From Trematomus loennbergii (lineage: Eukaryota; Chordata; Actinopteri; Perciformes; Nototheniidae), in contig JAAOOA010000060.1 of assembly GCA_012861695.1 (NCBI GenBank), positions 6,050,683-6,114,682 of the forward strand: DNA of 64,000 bases. Reading direction: 5' to 3'. The translations under genes were made by a program, and so were the position numbers. Numbering within the stretch: position 1 is the first letter of the stretch; every line of letters begins with the position of its first letter. Shown here piece by piece: positions 46,270 to 57,532 of the stretch. The notes beneath the pieces are model-generated. The model was not told the origin of the DNA. It did no database searches and saw only the letters and a list, made by a program, of their open reading frames with translations.

Positions 46270-47264
46270 TTAAAGGGGACCTATCATGCAAAATGCACTT
46301 TTGTACGTCTTTTATACATGAATATGTGTCCCCGGTGTTCCAGGGAACTCACCAAGTGTCAGAAAACACAACCCTCTCTATTTTCCTCCATACCCAAATC
46401 TCTAAAAAAGGGGCTGCAACGGATCTGATAAAAACTGATCCAGATTTGAACACTTTACTGACGTCAGGAAAGTGGCGCTACGGCTATTGGGCCAACTCTC
46501 CACCAATCAGGGGAATGTGGGGTTGGGCCAAGGCCGGCCATTGCCGCTCGAAAGCGCTGGAGACGCTGTAGTACATATGCCAGGCCTGTAAGTGGCGCTG
46601 TAGTCTGCCACAAAAGCAGCGAAGAAGACTTCCCGTGCATGGTTACCATGGTTACCCTTCTGTTTATTCTCCGCTGTGTTTTTTTTTCTCCCTCCCCGAG
46701 GCAAGCGTTTGCTCCCGCTGCTTTAATTCAATGCAATCCCTCCCCGTCGAGGCAAGCACTGTAATTCTCTCCGGTTAGTCCACCAGCAGATGACAAACAC
46801 CACCTCTCCGCCTCTTCCAAGGAACGAGGGGACCGTGCGGCAGAGTTTCAGTTAGGTTTTCTTTCGCCGGTCAAGATGTCCGTTAAAGTTTAAATCTTCC
46901 GGACAAAATTAGAAAAGTGCCGGTCAAAGGTCTTCTTTGTTATTTATTGAGCTTTAAAACAAATGAATAACAACTCTATATAATAATAGGCTATAATAAA
47001 ACACGGAGGACGGAGATCTCTTTTTCTCCCCCTCTTCTGACTTGATCAGAGCGGCTCCCCTCTCCTGCAGGGGGGCGTGGTCAGCTGCAGCTCACAGAAT
47101 CAGCCCCCTGCAAAAACAGGGCTGGAGAACAGCAAATAGAGCAAAATGAGGCATGGCTAAATGCATGATCTGTTTGGTATTTTGAAAACAGAAATGTATA
47201 ATATACCTTATAGGTATGGCCCTACAATATATCATTTAAATATAGCATGATAGGTGTCCTTTAA
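46270..47264. mobile_element. TTAA-type MITE nested in an intron of the transposase gene
   Basis: TTAAAGGGGACCTATCATGC at the left and the inverted ATAGCATGATAGGTGTCCTT at the right are flanked by TTAA on both sides. It is 995 bp, non-coding, and lies between the two Ulp1-domain exons 47519-47649 and 46099-46233. A partial relative ends at 28705. Confidence 0.88.
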
Positions 47265-49212
47265 GCTTTGTTGATAAAAACAGAAAATTATAACAGTGAG
47301 TGACCACATTTGACTACTTCTTCTAGTGTACAATAAAAGTTAAATATTCAACTGTGGATGCCTTTTAAGATTCACTTTTAAAAACAATTTTAGGCTTTGG
47401 GTGCTAACAAGACTTCAGTGGTGTGCCATGAAGCTAGCGTTACATGAATATTGGATTCATGTGTAGTGAAGAGACTTGGTATGAGCACTGGTTCTGTCCT
47501 ATGATATGGATGAAATACCTCGCCGACCACTGGTGTGGTCTAAGGGTCCGTATGTCAGAGTGACGGTTGGTAAAACTGTTGCCTCTTATTTGCGTGGGGA
47601 CTACAGACACCACCACCTCAGTGTCCTTTTTTTCCCACAACGCGGTCAGCTGGGGGTCACAACAAAAATACTATATCATTTTTATGTCCCAAAGCTAGAT
47701 TGTTAACAGAGCATGAGATACACATTGTAAATTGAAATGTATTATTTTATAACGTTCCTTTAGCATTCCTTAAACATTAAAATCTGCATTTTAACTTTTT
47801 AGTTAATCAATTATTTTACTATTTGTATCTGGTCCCTCTGATGAACTCCCTGATGATGTGTCCTTACAGTTTCTTACCTCTGATGAAGCATCCACTTTAC
47901 TCCCTGTGCGTCATCCTCAGCATGCTCCGTCATTTCTGATGTGGATGAAGATTGACCTTGTCTTGCCTTGTCTTTTGGATCCTGTATAGAAGCCGAAACA
48001 TCAACATTGCCTTTCACATTGTCCAATATGTGTTGTTAAGTACATGTCATAGTTAACCACTTCATCACACAATTTGAATCTTCAGTTCTTCTATCATTAC
48101 CTATACTAATAGAACATGCAACATTAAGCTGTAGATTCCAAGCTGGTTTAGATGTAAGTGTTTCAAATGCTTCCTGGCTTTGTTTAACCATGCTAAATGG
48201 GATTACCTGTGATGGAATATGTGCTTCAGTTTGACCTGGCGCTTGTTTTTGTAGTGGAGCTGGAGCTTTTGGTGTTTTTGTCTTCTGCATGAGCTGAGAA
48301 AAACAAAGTGTTAATAACACAAATATTATAACATTTATGTTATTTTCAACAAACAGGATAACAATGGTTTGCTCTCAAAAATACATACATTCTTCTTGTG
48401 CTGTCTGAAAACAAAAGGCTTGTTTATGGGTGTCACATAAACTCCTCGCCTGTTCTGCTTTCTTTGTTTCCATCGCTCCATGTCCACACGATGGGTCTGC
48501 AGTTAATAAGGAATATTGACAGGGTAAATGCACTCATAAATTACCTTTCATTACATATTCTGCCATTTCACATTATTCAATGTTGTTTTCTTTTCACAAC
48601 AAACATTTTCTTTGCCTGAAATAAATGTATTATTTCATTAATTATTATTCATCAAAATTATGAAACCAACTAAATTCAGCATAGTTGCATCACAGTTTTG
48701 ATTGGTGTATCAATATTATTGTGAGATATTATTAGCACACCTAATATAACTGTTAATAATGACCAAATTACCTGCAGACTAACTGTTGGGAAAATACTGA
48801 ATGTACTCTTTGAATATCAGAGTAGCACATGATGACAAAGACCCTAAGTAGCTGTGTACGTAACAGGATGTATGATTACCTAGAAGAGCATCAGGACTGT
48901 TTTAGGCATATGATAGCTATGTGATTAACATGATGATTCAGTCTCTATGGAGATAGACATATGACAAGCATGATCATTTCTGTCGTGAGCCTTAGCTAAT
49001 CTAAACTAAACATTGTATACTGCTTTGAACCGGTATTCCTCCATCTTGTGACGGTGTAAAAAGTCTGTCTACAAGTCTCTTATATAAAGCATGTGAAGGA
49101 CACTGTTCTGTGAACTATTTGTACCAAATGCTCTGTATGTGATGACTACTTCCATTCTTGCAAGGATATAAATACATGTATCCTGATTATTGAAACTCAA
49201 GCCAGTGGCGAG

Positions 49213-50273
49213 TAGGGATGGGTATCGTTAAGGTTTTAACGGTACTACTACTTTTATCGATACCGCTTATCGGTCCGGTCTTTTAACGGTACTCTTATCG
49301 GTTCTTTTGGAGAGAAAAATTAGGTAAACTAACTATATGTTGTATGTCAGGGACTACGGATGGAAATTAGCTCAAAGCTAAAATCCGGCATATTTACACT
49401 TGAAGCATTATTTGTCTAAAGTGTTCATTAATTAAATGATTAAATGAAAATTAACAAATTGTGAACAAAACTAACATTGCTTTTTATTTAAATGAAATAC
49501 ATAATATTTCACATCAACAGAAACAACAACGTTTTAACAAATCATATTAAATAATGTGATGACAGAACTGTGAACAGAATGGCTGAAACTTTAACAAACT
49601 AAATAACTCAGTTCCCTCTAATCATTAACCCATGTTTGAATCATTGAGTTAGCTCCGTGTGTTGCTGCCATATACTGTATATATAAAGGTTGCTGCTAGC
49701 ATACATAATATACCTGACGTGGAAACGTTACTCGTGGATGGGGCGACAGAGCTACTAGAAGACAGTCGAACCGGTGCATTTCTCCGTCTGAACGTGGTGC
49801 ACTTTTGCAAGATGTTTAGAGAAATTGCTCGTGTTACCGCCCTGACATGCTAAACTCTTATTGCACTTTAGGCAACGAGCGAGACGAGTAAAGTTTAACC
49901 ACACCTCGGAGCGGGTTCTCTCCGCCATCTCCTCCGTGTGTGTGTGTGTGTGTGTTGCTGCATGTAGCAGCTGCGTGTGTGTAAACTGCCCCGCCCCCTC
50001 GCACACAGGCAGGGGAGAGATCTCTCGTCTGGATTGGAGAGATCGAAAATACTAAAAATGACGCATTTTGCAGTCTTTTTGCGTATTAGAAACGGAGTTG
50101 GCGACACTAAAACTGCAATATAATGTTTGTGTAGCAATAATACACATGACATATTTTTTAGATGTCTCCAGTACCGATAAAAAGACCGATAACGTCGGAG
50201 CTTAACGGTACCACGGTCTTTAATAATTCAGCCCCGGGGCCCGTTTAATACCGGGGCTTGGTACCCATCCCTA
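49213..50273. mobile_element. hAT element (deletion derivative) with exact 8-bp duplication
   Basis: TAGGGATGGGTA and the inverted TACCCATCCCTA form the ends. The 8-bp duplication GTGGCGAG is exact at 49205-49212 and 50274-50281, the hallmark of hAT. It retains one BED zinc-finger exon on the minus strand and lacks the transposase body. It sits in the largest intron of the transposase/Ulp1 gene. Confidence 0.95.
49755..49928 (-). pseudogene. hAT BED zinc-finger exon
   Basis: From the ATG at 49928 the frame reads MAERTRSEVWLNFTRLA, then RCLKCNKSLACQGGNTSNFSK and HLAKVHH. The pattern C-x2-C ... H-x4-H after an aromatic SEVW start is a BED finger, used by hAT transposases to bind their ends. 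The frame ends at 49755. The rest of the gene is deleted. Confidence 0.8.
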
Positions 50274-52436
50274 GTGGCGAGTGATATTTTCCTAACATAA
50301 TCGATAGCAATGCTTAATGACTAGGGACAAATGTGATAACATAACAGCCATATATAAATAACAAACTGTACCTTCTTCCCCCTCCTCAGAGAGTCGCCAT
50401 ATTCCCTTAGCAGGGCGCTCAAGGTGACTTTGTATGTATGTACAAAATCGTCCAGCCTGGTCAGACGTCTCTGTTGAAAACTGATCTTTTTGAGGTCCCA
50501 CTGGCTTTTTTCCATTATCCCTTGAGTTTTGTTGTCCTCTGTGTAATTCTGCGGTTGAAAATATTAGTTACGGTACATCCAATTATATTGTTAACAATCA
50601 CTTGGATTACATACTGTTTACATTGCAGTTTATAATATTGATTATAGAATAATGCAATGAAATTCAATATTACATCAAAGCTTTAGGTTTTTGTACCTGT
50701 GTGGGTTTTTTTGCAGAATTTTTGTACTTCTGGGAAAGTTTCTGATAAATGGTCCCTGTTCCATGGCGTCCAAGGTCACCTAACCAAACAGTAAACATGC
50801 CTTCTTATTTTATATTACATTACATTAACAAGCAGCTATAGAAACACGTGCAAAATAAAACTTACCCAAGAGTAAGCCAGACCACAGACCAGCCAGGGGC
50901 AGAAAGTACTTAAGCAAGGAAGGGATGAAAGTCGGGCAGAAGTACATGTTGTCATCACCAGATTTCTCAATAACTGTTTGGGTTATTAAGTCCTCATGCA
51001 GTTTGAAGGGCGTAGGTCCGATATCATTCTAGAAAAAACAATCCACAAATAACTTTAGTTGCATTGCATTGAGCTTTCGGTAATAGAAAAATATGTAAAC
51101 CATGTTAATATTTTTCCATTGTTTCCATTGGTCACACTGCCTCTGTCCTCTTTTCTGTGCTGTGTTGTACTTGAAGGTAAAAAAATCATTTTTTATGATA
51201 TTTTTGAGCTATGAAACAACTTCCAACATTCACATAATTATTACATACCACACAGTCTTCCACAATGGTTGAATCGTCCAAGTTTGACTGTGCTGAATTT
51301 GTCAGTAGTCCTTGGAGATTTTCAAAATGTTTTCCAACATTTCTGTCACTGTGGGAGCTGGAGAATACCACCACAGCACTGGTGACAACTTCATCCAGCT
51401 CGGACATTGTGGTGGCCTGTGTCATCAGTCCAAAAGCATGCATAGCCAGGTGGTAATGTTTGGCGGCACTGTAATAAAAAGGTTGTACAATTATTATTAC
51501 AAAGACTTTACAAATGAATGACTTCAGGAATCATTGTAGCACTGGGCAGAAATCACTTACTGTTTTCGACATAGGTCCTTAGCATTTTTCATCACATGAC
51601 TGAGACAGCGATGCATGATTGGTAGCCCTATGCAATCATGCTTTGCCTGTCCAGTTACGATGCTGTAGTACCTGGAGAGAAGTTCCTGGAGGCTGACTCC
51701 ACAGAAATTATAGGCCATGGACTGCATGAGGACTGTAGAGCCATCACAGATCAGCATGACAGGCCTTTGTTTGGCTCCCCTTCCATGGAGTCTTATTACA
51801 TCAGTCAGAAATGACCCAAGGAAAAATGATATGGAGGCTGTTGTGTGGTCGTTTGTGATGTAGGTGGCCACAGGGACAGGGGAGGATCCTTTGAACGGAT
51901 TTCGGACCACCATCTCATACACATAAAAAGGTGAGGTTTTCCCTTTTGCCTTTTTAACAATGCTCCCTGTCGCATCCAAATATGCAATGTCTTCCCTGCA
52001 CCTGTCATGGAAGAGGTCAATTGTTTTGTTGGACCATAGCATGACTCCTTTGGGGTGTGCTATATATTTTTTTAATGACTGCTTCCTCAGTCTCAAGCTC
52101 TTCCTCCATCATTTTTCTGAGGCTGATCATTTCATTGCTGTGTTTTCTCAGCTTCTTTCTTGCCTGCCAGGACAATGTTTTCATTACACCAGTTGATGGT
52201 ACCTGGTCTGTTTCCAGAAAGTGGCTTTCTCGTCACCTTCATCATTGTCTTTCGTTTTGGTTGTGGCTCGAAGCTTGTCAGTGACAGCCAAAAGGACTTC
52301 TTTTGTTATTGTTTTTTTTCTTGGCTGAAATTGAAATGTCAAAGTTCTGTAATTTCTTTGTAAAAAAATATGAAATTTGAAATTGTGTGACAAATAAGAA
52401 ACACTTGCCTTCCCAAACGTTGAGAAAACAAAGACT

Positions 52437-52920
52437 CTGAAAAGACATAATAAGTTAAAATCTTATATTTATTTCACACAAAAAACTTTTAGTGGAAACG
52501 TTTTCACTTATATGATTAAAAAATCATATAAGTGAATAAGAAAACGGCAAAGTGGCACGGCTTGCCTGCCCTGCGTTGGGGGGGCACAGTGACTCATTTG
52601 GGGGGCATGGCCCGCGAATGACCCCCATGACGCCGACCCTGGGAATAGTACAAATTAGTACAAAGTGTGAATCATCATCATCATTTTCAATAACCACTGC
52701 ATCTGTTGGTAGACTCCTGATAGCAGGCACAAATAGACTTTAGCACCTGCCCTTGCATTCCTATTAGAGTTTGCCCAAATGTACTTGTTTTGCGCACATG
52801 TAACCCAGGCCACAAAGGGTTAACTCCTGTGTGAGGAACCCTTAGCCAATCATAGCACATAGTTTTCAACTCAGAAGAGAAGAGGCGAGCCATACAAGAT
52901 GTCCCCCCAGGTTAGTGACA
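52437..52920. other. Unassigned sequence upstream of first recognised exon
   Basis: It would hold the missing 5' exons or promoter of the transposase/Ulp1 gene. I could not recognise any coding segment. Confidence 0.35.
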
Positions 52921-53060
<140 letters not shown>

Positions 53061-53063
53061 TAT

Positions 53064-53100
53064 AGGGCTGCTCGATTATGGCACACACTAGCCTTTTCAC
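53064..53100 (+). repeat. Fragment of the TAGGGCTGCTCGATTATGGC hAT-like MITE
   Basis: It matches the first 20 bp of the element at 39026-39484 and, like that copy, abuts a CA repeat. The rest is missing. Confidence 0.5.
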
Positions 53101-53423
53101 TCAGTTTAGACTTTTTTTTATTGTAATAAACAAGAACATTGTTTTATTTTCAAAAATAATACATATACATGTTGAGAAAACAGTTTATCCGTTGACACGC
53201 AGGGGGCGGGGCAAACATATAAGCTTGCATATAAGCTTTCTAAGGAGGTTTAAGAATACATGATATAGTCCAATTTTTGGTCCACTATTGAGTTTGCTTT
53301 TTCCTTAAATGTATAAATAACTAAAATACTACTGACTTAGCAGGGTATACAGATTCACCCATTATGCCATTAAAGGAGCTTTTTTCCCCCAAACATATCT
53401 GTCCAAACTGGATACAAGTATAA

Positions 53424-54465
53424 CCCTTTAACTGCCAGCGCCACCATTTGAGTCTTGATATCTTATTGGAAAAAAAATAAAAAAGTTTAACTCCATCTGA
53501 TTCAGCCAGCTCTACCCTTTGGTTGACATGTTATGCACAATACAACCTCTAGATGTCACTGTGGTTTGAACAGAAAGCCCTTCAGCTAGCTTCTTCTGAG
53601 AAAGTTGGCATGCTAAAAATCACTGCTGAAGAAATCACTCTTTTTGGTCAACTTTTGTAAGGTAACCATATCATTTTTGACATATTTTAGTGTCAGAGTA
53701 CTGACTGAACATAATTAGATAACTTGATGCACAAAAAAAGTTTTAACAAGGGTGTAATTTTTTTTTTTTTTAAATATGCTCAACCAACCGGTCGAATTGG
53801 CCATTTATGGTAAACTAGCTATATGACTTTTTCAGAGTTTCAGAGATGTTTTCCAATAAAATATGGTAAATAAATGGCTAGATTCATGGTAATATTACTA
53901 AATCTAGTACTGCCTTATGAGTCTCAGAGTGAAAGAGTGATAATAATTTATATAGCAGCTTTCATTCATGGCATTCAGCCCAAAGTTGCACACAGATGAG
54001 CAAGTTAGGCCAACACAGGATATAGACATTTGCTGTTAGGCCAGTGGTTTCTTGTTAGGCCAATTCAGCATATACAGTAAGATGAGCAAGTCTTTTTTTT
54101 ATTATGAAAAACACTTTACATTACTTTTTTCCATTTTTTTTTTTTACAATTATAATTTATTATCTTTTATGAATATATCTGGTTGTATATATTGCTAATT
54201 TTCCATAAAATAAACAAATGTATTTGAGTTTGTGTTTTATTTGAGTTTGATGCATACAAATACTGTACTGTATATGATGATTGTTGAAAATGCACTTTTA
54301 CCATAAAAGGCCAGCTCGACCAGTTGGTAGAGACTCATAAAAACAAAACTGTGTGGTCAGTCAAAAAAAAAATAATTGATTGTGGTTATTTGTGGCCCAT
54401 TTGATAAAAAAATGCAAACAAATAATTTTTCCATAGGTTTTTTTCTTGGTCTGGCAGTTAAAGGG
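53424..54465. mobile_element. Non-autonomous element with CCCTTTAACTGCCAG ends and ATAA flanks
   Basis: The inverted ends CCCTTTAACTGCCAG enclose 1042 AT-rich bp. Both flanks read ATAA (53420-53423 and 54466-54469), a 4-bp duplication that differs from the TTAA used by similar elements here. Inverted internal boxes CGGTCGAATTGGCC and GGCCAGCTCGACCAG are present. No coding sequence. Confidence 0.75.
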
Positions 54466-55455
54466 ATAAAATGCAAACCATAACAAAATTATTTTTGGGA
54501 GTGAAGGTCATGGGAAAATTAAAGATGATTTGATTGTGTTATTAAAAGAGGAGAGAGAGGAAATTAACTTGTTCATGTTATTCTTATACATAGTTGTATA
54601 GAAAATGTGCATGTTGAACTACAGGCTGGATATATTTCCCAGGCATCAAGGAAATAGAAAAATAGAAAAGTGAACATCGGTTCAAAAGTAAATAATGTTG
54701 TGTGCACACTTTTTAAATTTAAATACAACATTTTTTCAAGTTTTACCTTTTCAATGATTTCTCCAAAAAACTAAATCAAAGCAAATCATAAAAAATTGTT
54801 TAGTCAATATAAGATTTTAGCCCAAAATAGCTGAAATTGAACGTAAACAGTATCAAACATCAGGTGCATGGCAATTAACCCATTTGTGCACGCTATTAAA
54901 ATTGACTTTAGTTGAAGTTAATAATAATGTTGATTTTAAGATCTTTATATATCGTTGATTGAATCTTTCTGAACACTTTTGAAATAAAATACCGCAGAAT
55001 GAAGATTTATTTTATAATGTTCATTACAGATAATCCCTTAATTTCATTTTGAAAACACGTGTCAACTGTATTAATACAGATGAAAAGCTTTTATTAGGAG
55101 GATCAATTCGTATTGGGCTTCAATGACTCTTGATGAAGGCAGTATTATGATTGCTTGTATTTATCCTCAGAAATGTAATATTTTAAATAAGAAGTGACCT
55201 TTGAATAAATATTGCAAAACAAAGCCTGTATAACCTGGAAGGCTAAGCCAATTAGTATTTTGTCCTGCACTACAATATTTCAAGTTTCTATAGTACAAAT
55301 CTGGGCCATTTGTTGTGTCATTTCTCCAAACACATACAGTACCAATGCCTGTTTTGGAGTCTTCAAAAGGTGCAGTAGAAGGACTTTACATTTTGTTAAA
55401 GACAGGACTATTGTAATTCAGTCAAGAGAAGAGACAAGAGAATAAAGGAAAGACT
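54466..55455. other. Unassigned AT-rich sequence
   Basis: No gene, RNA or repeat ends recognised. Confidence 0.4.
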
Positions 55456-55459
55456 ATTG

Positions 55460-56160
55460 TTATAATGGGTGATGTAACTTTAATGAGAGACATAATATGA
55501 GGTCATTGGTACTCAGACTATACAGGGATCGTTTTTTGATCATGGGGAATGAGCCTTGTACAGGGAAAGTGTGCTGGAGGCTGAAGACGTTGACTGGTCC
55601 TGATGGTGAGAGGTGCTGGTCCTGATGGAGAGAGGTTTTGGTCCTGATGGAGCGCAGCCTCCTGCCAGAGGGGAGGGGGGTGAACAGTTTGTGTCCAGGG
55701 TGGGAGGGGTCGCCACTATCTTCCCGCCTCAGGGTCCTGGAGGCGTGCAGGTCGTGGAGGGATGGCAGACACCCTCTCTGCAGAGCTGATGACACGCTGC
55801 AGCCTGCCCTTATCCTTGGCTGTGGCTGCAGCGTACCAGATGGTGATGGAGGAGGTGAGGATTGACTCGATGATGGAGGTGTAGAAGTTCACCATCATCG
55901 TCTGTGGCAGGTTGAATTTCTTCAGCTGCCTCAGGAAGAACATCCTCTGCAGGGCTTTTTGGATGAGGGAGCTGATGTTCTGCTCCCACTTGAGTTCCTG
56001 GGCGATGATGGTGCCCAGGAAGCGGAAAGACTTCACAGCAGTGACTGGGGAGTCACACAGAGTGATGGGGGCGGGTGGGGCTGTGTTCTTCCTAAAGTCC
56101 ACAACAGTCTCCACTGTCTTGAGAGCATTAAGCTCCAAGTGGTTGTCCCTGTACCAGGTC
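55460..56160 (-). pseudogene. 5'-truncated LINE (L2/CR1-like), C-terminal RT region
   Basis: On the minus strand it begins abruptly within the RT domain (LELNALKTVETVVDFRKN) and continues SFRFLGTIIAQELKWEQNIS and LRQLKKFNLPQ. After one frameshift near 55780 it reads HPGHKLFTPLPSGRRLRSIR, the usual LINE C-terminus. The truncation point (about 56160) abuts the right 176-bp array, so the LINE inserted into that array's inner edge. Confidence 0.85.
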
Positions 56161-56164
56161 TATA

Positions 56165-56722
56165 GCAGAATACATTAATTATTGTACTCAGGAGGGGAGC
56201 TTGACAGGGTAGTACTCAAAACGTACACGATAAAAGTACTTGATTGTACTTGTGGTAGTAGTCCAAGTAGTACTCTGTCCAGCAGTACCACTGTCACTGA
56301 GAACTTATTGCAAAAAATCATTTTATCTCTCATCAAAGATGGCAGAAAACATGCATTATTGTACTCTGGAGGGGAGTTTGACAGGGGATTACTCAAAAGA
56401 TACACAGTAAAAGTACTTGATTGTATTTGTGGTAGTAGTCTAACAAGTACTGAGTCCAAAAGTACCAATTTTATTAAGAACTTATGGCTAAGAATCATTT
56501 TATCCCTCATCAAATATAGCAGAAGTGGCATGATTTTGTTCTCAGGAGGGGAATTTTAGAGTATTACCCAGAAAAAAGACAGTAAAAGTACTTCATTTTA
56601 TTGTTGGTAGTAGTCTAACAAGTACTGAGTCCAACAGTACCAATTTTATTAAGAACTTATGGTAAAACATATTTTTCTCGAAAAATATAGCACAAAAAAC
56701 ATGCATTATTTTATTCTTGTAC
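56165..56722 (-). repeat. Right inverted array, ~176-bp unit (about 3 copies)
   Basis: AGAACTTATTGC or AAGAACTTATGG anchors lie at about 56302, 56479 and 56652. It is the reverse complement of the left array, and its outermost unit shares the variants ACCAACAATAAAATGA and CTTTTTTCTGGGTAATACTC with the outermost left unit. Confidence 0.9.
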
Positions 56723-56902
56723 TAGCGTCAGTGCCGCTTCTCGGCGATTACCGTAAAGACGCTATTAATCGCGCACTCAAAAATGAAGAGCTGCTCATTT
56801 GACCAAGCAAATTTGAGAGACGGCTGAGTTGACCGCAGTCGTGTACGCTACCGAGCTAAACAAGAAGGCTACCAAGAGCTAGACATGCTAGGGAAAACAT
56901 TG

Positions 56903-56988
56903 TTACATGTATCTCATAGCAGGAGAATGTCTGCATTGAGTATTTCGTGTGTGAATGCAGACATTCTCCTGCTATGAGATACATGTAA
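56903..56988. repeat. Perfect 35-bp hairpin with 16-nt loop
   Basis: 56903-56937 (TTACATGTATCTCATAGCAG...) and 56954-56988 are exact reverse complements with a 16-nt loop. The size is like a microRNA precursor or snap-back MITE. No flanking duplication was found. Confidence 0.9.
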
Positions 56989-57161
56989 GGCATCTGCTGA
57001 CATTGGAGTTGATATATGGAAACGCTAGTAACTTAGTTAGCCCAGTTAGCACTGTGTCAATGGCTTAGCAGCCCCAAAAACGTTTACCCATTTAAACAGT
57101 CGTGGTAGATACCTTGTTTATTTTAAACATCATAAATACACAAACAACAATGCGTACTTAC

Positions 57162-57397
57162 AGGTTGTGTACCCGAATCTCCCGCTGGTCCAAACAAAGT
57201 AGGAACAGCATCGTCCTTCAGTGTCCTACGCTGTGCATATCCGGCATGAATCGCTGCAATGTTTGCGAAGCTTTGGTCCGTGAAATGCCGCGCACACAGT
57301 ACAATACCGGCTCGAACATCTGAAGGAACAGTGTTAACAAGAAATGTCAACCACTGACTTCGTCGTGGTTCTGTAAGGCATACATTGAAGATTTCCC
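57162..57397 (-). CDS. THAP-like zinc-finger exon (partial gene)
   Basis: The acceptor GTGAG/GGG at 57398 and the donor CCT/GTAAGTACG at 57161 bound an open exon. It reads RRSQWLTFLVNTVPSDV, then VLCARHFTDQSF and LKDDAVPTLFG. The C-x2-H and the AVPT box are THAP features; the upstream Cys pair would be in another exon that I could not find. THAP fingers are DNA-binding parts of P-type and Kolobok-type transposases and of host regulators. It is in the same orientation as the transposase/Ulp1 gene but lies outside the right array. Confidence 0.55.
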
Positions 57398-57532
57398 CTC
57401 ACAAGACAGGAAACAGACCCTCGTTGGCATGACTGGATACAGTTTTGAACTGAACCTGAGCTTCCAACAGTATATATGTTCGGCTGGCAGAGGGTGCGGC
57501 CATAGCTCTGGGCGTGGCTACTGGGTATCCCT

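Larger units (their letters stand above)
45190..52436 (-). pseudogene. Multi-exon gene: MULE/NOF-like DDE transposase plus Ulp1-like cysteine protease
   Basis: Exons in transcription order: 52436-52409, 52324-51561, 51468-51249, 51028-50866, 50779-50697, 50548-50372, 48496-48389, 48293-48207, 47981-47878, 47649-47519, 46233-46099, 45943-45875, 45780-45679 and 45225-~45190. Most have clean GT/AG sites and matching phase; the first donor is GC. Exon 2 starts with a basic segment and a charged coiled coil (SLRKMMEEELETEEAV). Then come catalytic-like motifs YLDATGSIVKK, PVMLICDGSTVLMQ and MHRCLSHVMK (a C-x2-H as in Mutator-like transposases). The last exons encode an Ulp1 fold: LRPHQW, IIECLFHIHAL, RIYILNHYTAGVILFG, HVDGIHWTFL (His) and VYLADPARNS (Asp). 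Frameshifts near 52060 (A7 run), 52190, 47640 and 47525 make this copy non-functional. Confidence 0.72.

Noticed and set aside
49937..49954. Short (GT)n tract as a separate microsatellite
   Set aside because: It is under 20 bp and lies inside the hAT element; not worth a separate feature.
45190..52436. Calling the gene an intact host gene or a Zisupton/KDZ transposase
   Set aside because: Frameshifts near 52060, 52190, 47640 and 47525 rule out an intact product. The core motifs seen (LDATG, CDGS, CLSH) look closer to Mutator/NOF-type enzymes, but without a search the family stays open.
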